Under the pieces are notes generated by a model, which was not told the origin of the DNA, searched no databases, and was given only the letters and a program-made list of their open reading frames with translations. Positions 44,819-53,984 of a DNA stretch of 60,991 bases are shown here, in pieces. How positions within the stretch are numbered: position 1 is the stretch's first letter; each line of letters opens with the position of its first letter. The position numbers and the translations under genes were made by a program. This DNA comes from Candidatus Hydrogenedentes bacterium ADurb.Bin170 (lineage in GTDB: Bacteria > Hydrogenedentota > Hydrogenedentia > Hydrogenedentales > CAITNO01): positions 1 through 60,991 of the forward strand of contig MWCY01000017.1 in the NCBI GenBank assembly GCA_002070275.1, given 5' to 3'.

Positions 44819-45649
44819 ATGACAAAACGCGCTATCTCCTTTTTTTTAGTTTGTATAGTCCTCCCGCTCAGTGCCTTTGCCTCAGAGCTAGGTCTGTTGT
44901 CTTTGCGCTTTGCTACCACCACTTCGTGGCTGGAAGTGTGTCTCTATGACCTGCTCGGCACGGAAGCAAAGATTACCCGCATCAGTCCGCCTGGAACGTG
45001 TCCCGGACATTTCGATATTCAGCCGGGTGTCTTTTCTGCACTGCAGGAGTGTGATTATCTGTTTTTCTTTGATTTTCAGGCCTCCATCAGAGAGAAATTA
45101 TCGCAGGGGATTTCAGGCGAAATACGGGCAATTTCCATCCCGTCCCCCTCAGGCATGAGTGTACCAACTCAGTATACTGCAGTCTGTGAAAGTATCCATG
45201 ACATTCTGATTCAGCATTTTCCGGAAGAACAGGAATCGCTGGACAATGCACTTGCGTCCCTAAAAAAGCGTATGGCTGATCTTGAAAACGAAATCAGAAC
45301 TTTGCTTAAAGATGCATCTTTAACAGCGCAGAAAGTGGTTGCATCCGGTCATCAGCGCGTTTTTTCCTCCTGGCTCGGTTTCGATGTTATCGACACCTTT
45401 TCCGGAGGAGATGCTGCCTCACCCCGGCGTCTTCACAGCCTTGTAAAGAAAGCGACAAAAGAAAAAGCAGATTTTGTGATAGCAAACCTTCAGGAAGGAT
45501 CCCAGTATGGGCAGGTGCTTGCCGAGCAGCTGGGTATTCCTCTTGTCGTATTCAGTAATTTTCCTTCCATGGAGGACAGCCAAAGGACATTTGACGCTCT
45601 GGTACTGCATAATATTAATCAGTTGCTGAATGCCGGAAAAAGCCGATGA
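44819..45649 (+). CDS. Metal ABC transporter substrate-binding protein (ZnuA/cluster A-I-like)
   Basis: Periplasmic metal-binding protein: a signal peptide (residues 1-22, AFAS) and 254 mature residues with the long central helix (EEQESLDNALASLKKRMADLE, about 136-156). His64 (with Cys61, CPGH) and His178 (SGHQRVFSSWLG) sit at the first and third ligand places of ZnuA. The usual middle HxWLDP is absent: the matching part reads GMSVPTQYTA, so the metal site differs from classical zinc sites. No charged His-rich loop is seen. It overlaps the ATPase start by 4 bases. Nickel, zinc, manganese or a metallophore complex are all possible; NikR nearby points to nickel. Confidence 0.82.
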   Translation: MTKRAISFFLVCIVLPLSAFASELGLLSLRFATTTSWLEVCLYDLLGTEAKITRISPPGTCPGHFDIQPGVFSALQECDYLFFFDFQASIREKLSQGISGEIRAISIPSPSGMSVPTQYTAVCESIHDILIQHFPEEQESLDNALASLKKRMADLENEIRTLLKDASLTAQKVVASGHQRVFSSWLGFDVIDTFSGGDAASPRRLHSLVKKATKEKADFVIANLQEGSQYGQVLAEQLGIPLVVFSNFPSMEDSQRTFDALVLHNINQLLNAGKSR

Positions 45650-46443
45650 AAAATTTTGCCCGGGTGGAATCAGCAATGTACCGAAGCCAGGGCAAAATAC
45701 TTGTCGGTCCTGCTACTTTCACTGTTGAGCAGGGCGAATGTATCGGAATCCTCGGGGCAAACGGAGCAGGAAAAAGCACACTGCTCAATTTCTTAAATGC
45801 CACTCTTCGCCCCACGTCCGGCTCTATTTCGCTTTTTGAAAAAAATCCGTGGAGACTGTCAGAAAAAGAGCGGTGCCTTTTGCGCACAAAAATTGGAACT
45901 GTTATGCAAAAATGTGATTACAGTTCTCTGGCACCTTTTACCGTAAGAGACTTGCTTTCCATGGGCCGGTTGGGTTTTCATGGGTGTGCCGCCAGATTAG
46001 ATACCGCTGAAAAGAATGCCATCCAGGATCTTCTCGAAGAATTCGGGCTAGCCGCTCTTGCCGACCAGCCTTATCGTCAATTGTCGGGCGGAGAACAGCA
46101 AAAAGCGCAAATAGCCCGTGCCATGGTGCAAAACCCGGTCGTGTTGCTATTGGACGAGCCTACAGCGGGCCTTGATCCTGACTGGCAGGAAAAACTTGTA
46201 CTTTTGATAGAAGCACTTGCAGCAAAGAGAAGCATCACCCTGCTCATAACCACACATGCGGTGCATCATCTGCCCCGTTGCTGCAGTCGTTTGTTTCTTT
46301 TAAAACAAAGAGATATTATTTTTGATGGAAAGCGTGAAACAGCGCTTAGCGATCAACTGTTAAGCGATTTATATAACTGCCCCATGGAAGTACTGCGGCA
46401 CAACAACAGAAGTTACTGCATTTCTAAAGGAGATGCTTTGTAG
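45646..46443 (+). CDS. Metal ABC transporter ATPase (ZnuC-like)
   Basis: ATPase subunit of a cluster-A-I metal importer. Walker A GANGAGKST (about 38-46), Q-loop MQKCDY, signature LSGGEQQKAQ, Walker B VVLLLDEP, D-loop GLD and switch His (TTHAVHHL) are all intact in 265 residues. The ATG overlaps the binding-protein stop by 4 bases, and the permease begins directly after its stop. The set of three genes is complete for a metal importer. The substrate follows the binding protein and is unproven. Confidence 0.9.
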   Translation: MKNFARVESAMYRSQGKILVGPATFTVEQGECIGILGANGAGKSTLLNFLNATLRPTSGSISLFEKNPWRLSEKERCLLRTKIGTVMQKCDYSSLAPFTVRDLLSMGRLGFHGCAARLDTAEKNAIQDLLEEFGLAALADQPYRQLSGGEQQKAQIARAMVQNPVVLLLDEPTAGLDPDWQEKLVLLIEALAAKRSITLLITTHAVHHLPRCCSRLFLLKQRDIIFDGKRETALSDQLLSDLYNCPMEVLRHNNRSYCISKGDAL

Positions 46444-47241
46444 ATGTTGTTTTTATGGCATGCTGCGGCACTTCTTAGCGGTTCCTCCATCGGTTTGCTC
46501 GGTGTTTATGTTGTGGGCATGCGTATGCCCTTTCTGGGTATCGGTATTGCCCATGCCGCTTTAGCAGGCGCTGTAGCCGGGCATGTTTTCGGATTTCCCC
46601 CTTTTATTTGCGCTCTCCTTCTTGCACTTATCGCTGCCCTGCTTATGTCATGGCTTACCACAAGTTCCGCCCAGGCAGATCTGGGTACTGTGACGGGTAT
46701 CATGCTTTCCTTTACCATGGGCATCGCTTTTCTTGCCATGGGCTTCAACCAGGGGGACATGTCGCCTGTACTGTCGATGATGTGGGGCAGCATTCTTTTT
46801 GTCCGCAAAACTTCTCTGATACTAATGGCTGTACTTTCGGGAGTGCTCTTTATTTTTCTTTATCTCTGCAGACTTCCCATGGACAGTCTTCTTTTCAGCA
46901 GAACAGCCGCCCGCATAAGTGGCATGAATGAAAAGAAACTTTTGATGGTGTTTATGCTTATAAGCGCTTTCGTCATTACAGTCAACCTGCAGATTGTGGG
47001 TGGGCTTTTAATGTATAGCCTTCTTACCAATCCGGCAGCGGCCGCATATGCACTGGGCAGAAACATGAAAAGCGTCCGGGTCTTTGCCATGCTCTCCGGT
47101 GTAGTAAGTACTATAGGCGGTCTTTGGATTTCCTATCTGTGGGATCTTTCAACGGGCGCCTGTATTGTTCTAGTTTCTACAGCGCTTTATTCTTTTGCAC
47201 TTATAGCCACCTGGAAATTTAAAAAACAGCCGCTCCAATAA
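46444..47241 (+). CDS. Metal ABC transporter permease (ZnuB-like)
   Basis: A 265-residue permease with about eight transmembrane helices of the ABC-3 (ZnuB/MntB) family: GLLGVYVVGMRMPFLGIGIAHAA near the N-terminus holds the coupling region, and LMYSLLTNPAAAAYALGRN (about 195-213) is the conserved later loop. The ATG directly follows the ATPase stop. A methyltransferase gene follows after 23 bases, so the operon continues. No periplasmic metallochaperone or TonB receptor is next to it. Confidence 0.9.
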   Translation: MLFLWHAAALLSGSSIGLLGVYVVGMRMPFLGIGIAHAALAGAVAGHVFGFPPFICALLLALIAALLMSWLTTSSAQADLGTVTGIMLSFTMGIAFLAMGFNQGDMSPVLSMMWGSILFVRKTSLILMAVLSGVLFIFLYLCRLPMDSLLFSRTAARISGMNEKKLLMVFMLISAFVITVNLQIVGGLLMYSLLTNPAAAAYALGRNMKSVRVFAMLSGVVSTIGGLWISYLWDLSTGACIVLVSTALYSFALIATWKFKKQPLQ

Positions 47242-47264
47242 ATCCTTTAAAGGAAAACAGTAAC

Positions 47265-47882
47265 ATGATGCATTTTCAAACGGATGAAGAACTTGCCATT
47301 TTCTTTGATCAATGTGCAAAAGATGGCTTAATGCTAACCTTTGACCCCGAAGAACAAAGCAAACTAGACTGCTTACTGCCTGAATGGGATATTCGGGAAG
47401 GGCACCGCATTTTTGAGGCAGGCTGCGGTGCCGGTCGGCTTACAGAGCAGTTGGCACCTAAAATTGGTATCAGTGGCGAAATTTTTGCCTGCGATTTGTC
47501 TCCTGAAATGATAGCACTCGCCAAACAGCGTAAACTTTCCGAACGAGTTTCGTTTGTCTGTAGATCCGCCCTCAAAAACAATTGTCCAGCCAATTGGTTT
47601 AACCGCATTCTTTGCTTGAATGTTTTTCCACATTTTTTAGATAAACCTAAAACACTAAGAGAATTTAGGCGGATAATTTCCCGGGATGGCGTAATGTGGA
47701 TCAACCACTTATGCAGCCGGGAAAGTATCAATCACTTTCACTCAAACGCGTCTGATGAAGTGGCAAACCACATCCTTCCGGATGAAGAAGAAATGGGTGT
47801 GTTGCTAAAAGAAGCCGGGTTTGGTATTATGTCTTTGAAGGACAGCGATGCAGGATACAGTCTGAAAGCCATTCCCGTGTAA
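47265..47882 (+). CDS. Class I SAM-dependent methyltransferase
   Basis: A 205-residue cytoplasmic protein with motif I EAGCGAGRL (about 47-55), the acidic motif II FACDLSPEMI (about 72-81), and a Leu/Pro-rich motif IV (ILCLNVFPHFL). Its position 23 bases after the metal permease places it in the same operon; AAAGGAAA precedes the ATG. The substrate is unknown. A role in making or modifying a metal-binding small molecule, or a metal-cofactor enzyme, is a hypothesis based only on context. Confidence 0.85.
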   Translation: MMHFQTDEELAIFFDQCAKDGLMLTFDPEEQSKLDCLLPEWDIREGHRIFEAGCGAGRLTEQLAPKIGISGEIFACDLSPEMIALAKQRKLSERVSFVCRSALKNNCPANWFNRILCLNVFPHFLDKPKTLREFRRIISRDGVMWINHLCSRESINHFHSNASDEVANHILPDEEEMGVLLKEAGFGIMSLKDSDAGYSLKAIPV

Positions 47883-47915
47883 TTCTTTATTTTCCATCAA
47901 ACTTTCCGCATGCAC

Positions 47916-47943
47916 TTGTCTTTTATCTTGCATAATGTAATAA
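47916..47943 (+). promoter_or_regulatory. Possible promoter of the second pseudopilin gene
   Basis: TTGTCT (47916-47921) and TAATAA (47938-47943) with a 16-base spacer lie 43 bases before the ATG at 47986. Modest match. Confidence 0.3.
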
Positions 47944-47985
47944 GATACAGTGCGTTTTAATTTTTTATCTTTTAAGGAAAAGAAA

Positions 47986-48999
47986 ATGAAAAGACAAGGC
48001 TTTACACTCATTGAATTGTTGGTGGTCATTGCCATTATTGGTATTTTGGCTGCCATTTTACTCCCCGCTCTTGCCCGCGCCCGTGAAGCGGCACGAAGAT
48101 CCAGCTGCCAGAACAACCTCAAGCAATGGGGTATAATTTACAAGATGTATTCCGGCGAGGCGCCTGGGGAAAAATATCCTCCTATCGCTTCCTGGCCCTT
48201 CGTTGCTTTCGGACCCGAACCCTCCACCATCTACCCCGAATATTTAACCGATCCATCCATTATAATTTGTCCTTCCGATTCTAAAGGACATCCCAGCATG
48301 CTTTTCTGCTGCGATAATCCCGGTGATGCGACCTGGTACAGTAATCCTTTTCAAAGAACCTACCACAAAGGGGAAAGCTGGATTGAAGCACGGGCGTACA
48401 TGATGCAGGAAAGTTATGCTTATCTCGGCTGGGTCTTTGATCATTTGCAGGACAATCCGCTTTATCTCGCCCCTCTGAGCAGTTGTGCACCTGCCCTGTC
48501 CTCGCTTCTTCCCATGGCATTTCCGCAAATTGATCCTGCAATCATCGCTGAAGCAAACAGTTCCGATGTTCCCATCCAGTTTGCCGTCCTTTTTGAAGCC
48601 TTACTGCCGAAACTTGCACCCGCTATCCTGAATTCCAACGACCGCTCTCTTGAAAGCCCTACCAAGATGGCAATTGACAGTGATTATGCTGTACCGGAAC
48701 CGCACGGCAACGGCGACGGCAACACTATTTACCGTTTGCGTGAAGGTATTGAGCGTTTTCTTATTACTGACATTAATAACCCGGCTGCATCTGCGCAAGC
48801 ACAGAGCACCGTTCCGATTATGGCTGATCTAATCGGCGCAGGGGCAGGTGTCAGCGTCTTTAATCACGTTCCTGGAGGCAGCAACGTCCTTTACATGGAC
48901 GGCCATGTCGAATTTATACGCTACCCGACCAAAGGGCCCATCATTAAACCCACAGCCAGCCTTCTCGGTCTTCTTGCTTCCGGTTTTGATGTTAACTGA
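47986..48999 (+). CDS. Type II/IV pseudopilin (DUF1559-type), second copy
   Basis: Prepilin of 337 residues. The leader is only MKRQG, cleaved before FTLIELL; Glu at mature position 5 is present. The first 42 mature residues equal those of the copy at 43820, although the codons differ throughout. The globular domain then diverges, and similarity returns at [16 protein letters not shown] and [14 protein letters not shown] (H-x9-DG signature). I choose the ATG at 47986 because AAGGA lies 7 bases upstream; a GTG at 47950 is in frame without a site. A VanZ-like gene begins 12 bases later. Export through the PilB/GspE-type system is plausible. Confidence 0.92.
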   Translation: MKRQGFTLIELLVVIAIIGILAAILLPALARAREAARRSSCQNNLKQWGIIYKMYSGEAPGEKYPPIASWPFVAFGPEPSTIYPEYLTDPSIIICPSDSKGHPSMLFCCDNPGDATWYSNPFQRTYHKGESWIEARAYMMQESYAYLGWVFDHLQDNPLYLAPLSSCAPALSSLLPMAFPQIDPAIIAEANSSDVPIQFAVLFEALLPKLAPAILNSNDRSLESPTKMAIDSDYAVPEPHGNGDGNTIYRLREGIERFLITDINNPAASAQAQSTVPIMADLIGAGAGVSVFNHVPGGSNVLYMDGHVEFIRYPTKGPIIKPTASLLGLLASGFDVN

Positions 49000-49011
49000 G
49001 TATTTTCGAAA

Positions 49012-49410
49012 GTGAGGCTTTTTTTGCCTTCTTTATCCAAGCGGCAAATCAGCCTGTTATCTTATTTTGCTCTGATTTTATATGGGCTTCTGTTGCTTCT
49101 CGCTTCCGTGCTTCCTGTGCCTGAAGCAGATACATCTGTTTTTTCTGACAACGATAAACTGGTTCATTTTCTACTTTACGGTTTTCTGGCAGCACTCATT
49201 TTTCTTTGCCTGCAGAATACTGATGACACCATTGCTTCCGGGGCTGTTTGTTTGTATTCTGCTGCAGCATCTTCTTTCTACGGAATCCTGCTTGAATGCT
49301 GCCAGTATTTTCTCCCTTACAGATCTTTCGACATACTGGATATAGGTGCCAATACTGCAGGAGCACTTGTTGTCTCCTGCTTTTTTTTATTATTTCGCCG
49401 CGTGTTATAA
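49012..49410 (+). CDS. VanZ-like membrane protein
   Basis: A 132-residue protein with four transmembrane helices. Family marks are DKLVHFLLYGFLAA (about 45-58) and the later E-x2-Q (LLECCQYFLP) with R-x-D-x2-D and N-T-A-G (about 95-115). VanZ relatives are linked to envelope stress or glycopeptide tolerance, but the mechanism is unclear. The start is GTG, without a strong ribosome site, 12 bases after the pseudopilin stop. PBP1 follows after 62 bases. An internal start downstream cannot be excluded. Confidence 0.75.
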   Translation: MRLFLPSLSKRQISLLSYFALILYGLLLLLASVLPVPEADTSVFSDNDKLVHFLLYGFLAALIFLCLQNTDDTIASGAVCLYSAAASSFYGILLECCQYFLPYRSFDILDIGANTAGALVVSCFFLLFRRVL

Positions 49411-49472
49411 TTCAATCAGATTGTCGTATTCTCGTCTCCTTATCTTCTCCATTCTGAAATAGTTTCCGTATT

Positions 49473-51620
49473 ATGACTGAATCACATCCACCTATGCTGA
49501 AAACCAAAAGAGGCTGCATGGGCATTTTTATTGCTCTGCTTCTAGTGGTCGGTGCAGCCTGGGGCGCAGGGCTAGCCCTGTTTTCCTGGATTATCGGCGA
49601 CGCACAGCATGACGTGTCAGAGGCCCTTGCTAATTTTCGTCCGAAGGTGGGCACCAAAGTCTACAGTTATGACGGTCAGATCATCGGCGAGTTTTCCATC
49701 GAAGAGCGCTCTTTAGTCCGTTTATCTGATATTCCTCTTCATACGCAAAAAGCCGTTCTGGCGACGGAAGATTCTCTTTTCTTCGAGCACAAAGGCGTTC
49801 GCCCGGATGCCATTATCAGCAGCATTTTGTATGGACTTCAGCGCGGCACCAGCCCTCGCGGCGGCAGTACTATCACGCAGCAGGTCGTCCGGAACGTAGA
49901 AGATTTAAAAGTCGGACAGGAACGTACGTACCAGCGGAAGTTACGCGAAGCCTTGACTGCGCTTCAGATTGAACGGAATTTTACAAAAGATGAAATCCTT
50001 GAATTATATCTGAACCAAATTTTCCTGGGCGGGAGTGCCCATGGTATAGAAGCTGCATCCATGCAGTATTTCGGGAAAAGCTGTTCCTTTTTAACCATCG
50101 CTGAATCCGCCACTTTGGCAGGATTGATCCGCTCACCGAACCGGAATTCACCCTTCAAAAATCCTGACAATGCCCTGCAGCGTCGTAATGTCGTTCTCAA
50201 GCAAATGTTTGAGAATAAGTTTATTTCGAAGGAAGAGTACGACCAGGCTATGCAGGAAAATCTTCTTGCCTCTCTGGTTCAGCCTACTGTCAACAGGGAA
50301 TCGATTGATTACTCGGTTCAGGGAAACTATCGTGCTCCCTATTTTGTGGAAGAAATAAGAAACTTTGTTTTGCAGCGCTATGAAAAACAGGAAGTCTTCG
50401 AAGAAGGCTTCGAGATTTATACCACTATAGACATGCGTATTCAGAGTATAGCGGAAGAAACCCTTCTTAGCGCATTGGACGAGTTTGACCGTAAAATGAA
50501 CAAAGGCCGTTCTCCTGAAGATGAAAACTATACGGCAGTTTCTGGTGCTCTTGTTTGTCTTGATAATCGCGCGCCTTACAGGGGGCAAGTACGCGCTATG
50601 GTCGGCGGTCGCGATTTTGTGCGCGAAAAATTTAATACTGTCACGCAAGCCAAAAGACCGCCTGGATCGAGCATCAAGCCTTTTATCTGGGCTGCTGCTA
50701 TCGCCTCGGGCATGACCCCATCGACGATCATTGTTGATGAGCCTTTCGTTCGCCGGGCCCCCAATGGAAAAATATGGGCACCTAAAAATTTCGGCGGAGG
50801 CTTCAGCGGACCTGTGCCTCTGCGCTATGCCCTTGAACGCTCCATCAATATTGTTTCCATAAAACTTGTCGAACGAATAGGTCTGCCTCTGATTCAGTCC
50901 TATCTTGAGCGGTGCGGTATTCCGACAGACGTACAAAATCTAACTGTGGGTCTGGGTTCCGGTGGCGTATCTCCCCTCAGCCATGCGGTTGCCTATTCCG
51001 TTTTTGCCAATGGCGGCATGCGCTATGATCCTGTACTTGTCACTGAGATTTTCGACCGTGACGGAATGCAACGTTACAATTATAGAGATTTTTCCCGGGC
51101 TGAACAGGCTTTGGATCCGAAAGTTGCCTATGTAAGCCTCTCCATGCTGGAAGGCGTCTGCAAACCAGCAGCCGATTATGGTTACTACCCTACGGCGTGG
51201 CGCGCTCATGTGCTGAACCGTCCCTGTGGCGGAAAGACGGGAACCACCAATGACAGCCGCGATGCCTGGTTTTGCGGTTTTACGCCGGAGTTCACAGCGG
51301 TTGTGTGGGTTGGCTATCGGGACAATCGCTCTCTTGGACACGGTGCAGATTATACGGGAGGCCGCCTTGCCTGTCCCATATGGGTCAGTTTTATGGAGCA
51401 GGTGCATGAAGGGCTTGGCGTCGAAGATTTTAAAGTGCCGCCGGGCATTGAGTTCTTCGATATTGACAGAAAAAGCGGTACCCGTGGAGGGAAATACAAA
51501 GAAGCTTATGTGCAAGGCACTGCCCCGCCACTCTATACTCCGCCTCCGCCACCTGCCGAAGACCAGGGTATCATGCCCGAAGAGGCGGAAGAAGATATAC
51601 CCCTTTTGCTGGCGCTATAG
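49473..51620 (+). CDS. Bifunctional penicillin-binding protein 1 (transglycosylase/transpeptidase)
   Basis: Class A PBP that polymerises and cross-links peptidoglycan. A membrane anchor (residues 16-41) leads to a GT51 glycosyltransferase domain (about 65-240, catalytic Glu99 in ATEDSLFFEH, GGSTITQQ) and a transpeptidase domain with Ser399-x-x-Lys402 (PPGSSIK), Ser457-Ile-Asn459 and Lys588-Thr-Gly-Thr591. All catalytic motifs are intact. The tail is proline-rich and acidic (PPPPPAED). 715 residues fit PBP1A/PbpC size. The first ATG lacks a clear ribosome site; a second in-frame ATG follows 7 codons later. Confidence 0.96.
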   Translation: MTESHPPMLKTKRGCMGIFIALLLVVGAAWGAGLALFSWIIGDAQHDVSEALANFRPKVGTKVYSYDGQIIGEFSIEERSLVRLSDIPLHTQKAVLATEDSLFFEHKGVRPDAIISSILYGLQRGTSPRGGSTITQQVVRNVEDLKVGQERTYQRKLREALTALQIERNFTKDEILELYLNQIFLGGSAHGIEAASMQYFGKSCSFLTIAESATLAGLIRSPNRNSPFKNPDNALQRRNVVLKQMFENKFISKEEYDQAMQENLLASLVQPTVNRESIDYSVQGNYRAPYFVEEIRNFVLQRYEKQEVFEEGFEIYTTIDMRIQSIAEETLLSALDEFDRKMNKGRSPEDENYTAVSGALVCLDNRAPYRGQVRAMVGGRDFVREKFNTVTQAKRPPGSSIKPFIWAAAIASGMTPSTIIVDEPFVRRAPNGKIWAPKNFGGGFSGPVPLRYALERSINIVSIKLVERIGLPLIQSYLERCGIPTDVQNLTVGLGSGGVSPLSHAVAYSVFANGGMRYDPVLVTEIFDRDGMQRYNYRDFSRAEQALDPKVAYVSLSMLEGVCKPAADYGYYPTAWRAHVLNRPCGGKTGTTNDSRDAWFCGFTPEFTAVVWVGYRDNRSLGHGADYTGGRLACPIWVSFMEQVHEGLGVEDFKVPPGIEFFDIDRKSGTRGGKYKEAYVQGTAPPLYTPPPPPAEDQGIMPEEAEEDIPLLLAL

Positions 51621-51748
51621 TCAATTCCTTCCTGTGCGGCGCCCTCTGTTTTGCCTTAGAGCATGGCACCCTGTCATTTTTTATGATACCATATCTCAAT
51701 TCTTCTTTTTGCACAATTTTTCTTAACTCCTGAAAAGAGGATTTATTC

Positions 51749-53146
51749 ATGACGTTCCGCATTGAAAAGGACTCCCTGGGAGAAGTCCAGGTTCCGCAGA
51801 GTGCCTATTACGGCTCCCAGACTGCGCGTTCGCTGCTTAACTTTAAAATCGGCGAAGAGAAAATGCCGGTAGAGATTATTTATGCATTGGCTGCTGTCAA
51901 AGCGGCTGCAGCCGAGGTTCACAGTGAAGAAGGAACCCTTGCACAGGAAAAAGCAGACGCTATTGTGCGCGCCTGTACTGAAATCTGTGAAGGAAAATTT
52001 CACGACCAGTTCCCCCTTTCTCTTTGGCAGACAGGCAGCGGAACTCAGACCAATATGAACGTCAATGAGGTGATTGCAAACAGAGCAAGCGAGCTTTTAG
52101 GCGGACAACTCGGAGCGAAATCACCTGTACATCCGAATGATGATGTAAATAAAAGTCAGTCTTCCAATGATGTGTTCCCCACTGCCATGAGTATTGCTGC
52201 CGCACGGCTTTTGCACAACCGGCTTATCCCCTCATTGCAGCGCCTGCATACAGCATTGAGTCAAAAAGCTGAGACATTTGCCGAAATTATAAAAATCGGA
52301 CGAACACACTTAATGGACGCCACACCGCTCAGCCTCGGTCAGGAGTTTTCGGGCTATGCCCAGCAGATCGAAAACTGTATTCAGCGCATAGAAAGCACTT
52401 TGCCGTTACTTCAGGAGTTAGCGTTAGGCGGCACAGCCGTTGGCACAGGATTAAATAGCCGGGCAAGTTTTGGCAGCAAAGTGGCGGCAGTACTTTCTTC
52501 CAAACTTGGCATCTGTTTTATAAGTGCACCGAATAAATTTGAAGCGCTGGCATCTCACGATGCACTAGTAATGACCCATGGCGCCTTAAAAACCACTGCC
52601 TGTGCCCTGATGAAAATTGCTAATGATATACGGTGGCTCGCCAGTGGACCCCGTTGCGGCCTGGGAGAAATTCAGTTACCTGAAAATGAACCGGGGTCTT
52701 CGATAATGCCCGGAAAAGTAAATCCCACGCAAAACGAAGCGGTAACCATGGTGGCAGCGCAGGTTCTGGGAAATGATGTGACCATTAATGTTGCAGGTGC
52801 ATCCGGAAATTTTGAGCTGAATGTCTTTAAACCTGTGATCATTCACAATGTGCTGCAATCCATCAGGCTTCTTGCTGACAGCGCTGATTCATTCCGGGAA
52901 AAATGCATTGAGGGCATTTCTGCCCGAGAAGACAGAATTGCTATGCATCTTGAAAATTCATTAATGTTGGTGACCGCTTTAAATCCAGTTGTGGGCTATG
53001 ATAATGCGGCTAAAATTGCCAGACATGCGCACTTGCACCATCAGACTCTGCGTGAAGCGGCTCTGGCATTGAACCTGATCACCGCTGAAGCCTTTGATGC
53101 GGCCATTCAGCCTGCCGCAATGATTCACCCGGCGCCGGACAAATAA
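51749..53146 (+). CDS. fumC: Class II fumarate hydratase
   Basis: Oxygen-stable, cofactor-free fumarase of the TCA cycle. The 465 residues have [17 protein letters not shown] (about 100-116), the active-site region [24 protein letters not shown] (catalytic His in the 180s) and the signature [13 protein letters not shown] (about 315-327). The aspartase relative AspA is the main alternative, but the flanking residues and length favour FumC. GAGGA lies 8 bases before the ATG. It is followed by xth after a 55-base gap, a chance neighbour in function. Confidence 0.94.
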   Translation: MTFRIEKDSLGEVQVPQSAYYGSQTARSLLNFKIGEEKMPVEIIYALAAVKAAAAEVHSEEGTLAQEKADAIVRACTEICEGKFHDQFPLSLWQTGSGTQTNMNVNEVIANRASELLGGQLGAKSPVHPNDDVNKSQSSNDVFPTAMSIAAARLLHNRLIPSLQRLHTALSQKAETFAEIIKIGRTHLMDATPLSLGQEFSGYAQQIENCIQRIESTLPLLQELALGGTAVGTGLNSRASFGSKVAAVLSSKLGICFISAPNKFEALASHDALVMTHGALKTTACALMKIANDIRWLASGPRCGLGEIQLPENEPGSSIMPGKVNPTQNEAVTMVAAQVLGNDVTINVAGASGNFELNVFKPVIIHNVLQSIRLLADSADSFREKCIEGISAREDRIAMHLENSLMLVTALNPVVGYDNAAKIARHAHLHHQTLREAALALNLITAEAFDAAIQPAAMIHPAPDK

Positions 53147-53201
53147 ATTATTGTCACCCGCTGTTTTGGCGAAAATCAGATTAAAAAGCCAAAGGAATGA
53201 T

Positions 53202-53984
53202 ATGAATATTTTTACCTGGAATGTCAACGGCCTGCGAGCCGCCTTAAAAAATGGTTTTATGGACTGGTTTTTGTCTGCAAATGCGGACATTGTATGTTTG
53301 CAGGAAACCCGACTGCTTCCGGAAGAGTTGCCTGCCAGTGTTTCTTTCCCTGAAGCGTACCATCTTTCCTGGAATCCGGCGGAAAAACGCGGATACAGCG
53401 GTACGGCGACGATTTCCAAAGAGGTGCCCGAATCGGTGTCCGGTATCGGGCTTGAAGAGTTCGATTCAGAGGGCAGAGTACAGATTTTAAACTATAAGAA
53501 ATTTACCCTGATCAACACCTACTGGCCCAACAGCCAGGATGAGCGTAAAAGGCTTCCTTACAAGCTTGCGTTCGCAGAAGCCATCGGCAGCAAAATGGAT
53601 GCGCTGGTAAAAGAAGGAAAACATGTAATCCTCTGTGGCGATTATAATATTGCGCACGAACCTATAGATCTTGCCCGCCCGAAACAGAATGAAAACAGTG
53701 CCGGATATTACATTGAAGAAAGAGAAGCAATGGCAACTTTTCTGGGTCGCGGTTACACGGACGTTTTCCGGGCACTTTATCCTGAAGAAGTAAAGTATAC
53801 GTGGTGGTCATACCGGGGCGGGGCACGCGCCAAGAATGTCGGGTGGCGCCTCGATTATCACTGTGTCAATACTGCCTTCATGCCGTTTGTAAAGGACATA
53901 TGTATCCATGATGATGTGACTGGGTCCGACCATTGCCCTGTAGAGCTGCTTCTGAAAGATTTTCAGGGACGCCGCACAAAATGA
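53202..53984 (+). CDS. xth: Exodeoxyribonuclease III (AP endonuclease)
   Basis: Mg-dependent 5' AP endonuclease of base-excision repair. The 260 residues show Asn8 in TWNVNG, Glu35 in CLQETRL, Tyr and Asp-Asn in CGDYNIAH, and the final SDHCP with the catalytic Asp-His. Size and motifs match the ExoIII/Apn family. I choose the ATG at 53202 because AGGA lies 6 bases before it, as part of AAAGGAATGAT; the frame is open further upstream with no site. The plsC start overlaps its stop by 4 bases. Works in the same repair pathway as nth in this window. Confidence 0.95.
   Translation: MNIFTWNVNGLRAALKNGFMDWFLSANADIVCLQETRLLPEELPASVSFPEAYHLSWNPAEKRGYSGTATISKEVPESVSGIGLEEFDSEGRVQILNYKKFTLINTYWPNSQDERKRLPYKLAFAEAIGSKMDALVKEGKHVILCGDYNIAHEPIDLARPKQNENSAGYYIEEREAMATFLGRGYTDVFRALYPEEVKYTWWSYRGGARAKNVGWRLDYHCVNTAFMPFVKDICIHDDVTGSDHCPVELLLKDFQGRRTK

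Noticed and set aside
50148-50936. Open frame of 262 codons on the minus strand
   Set aside because: It lies wholly inside the PBP1 gene on the other strand, has no family motif, and PBP1 has all catalytic motifs.
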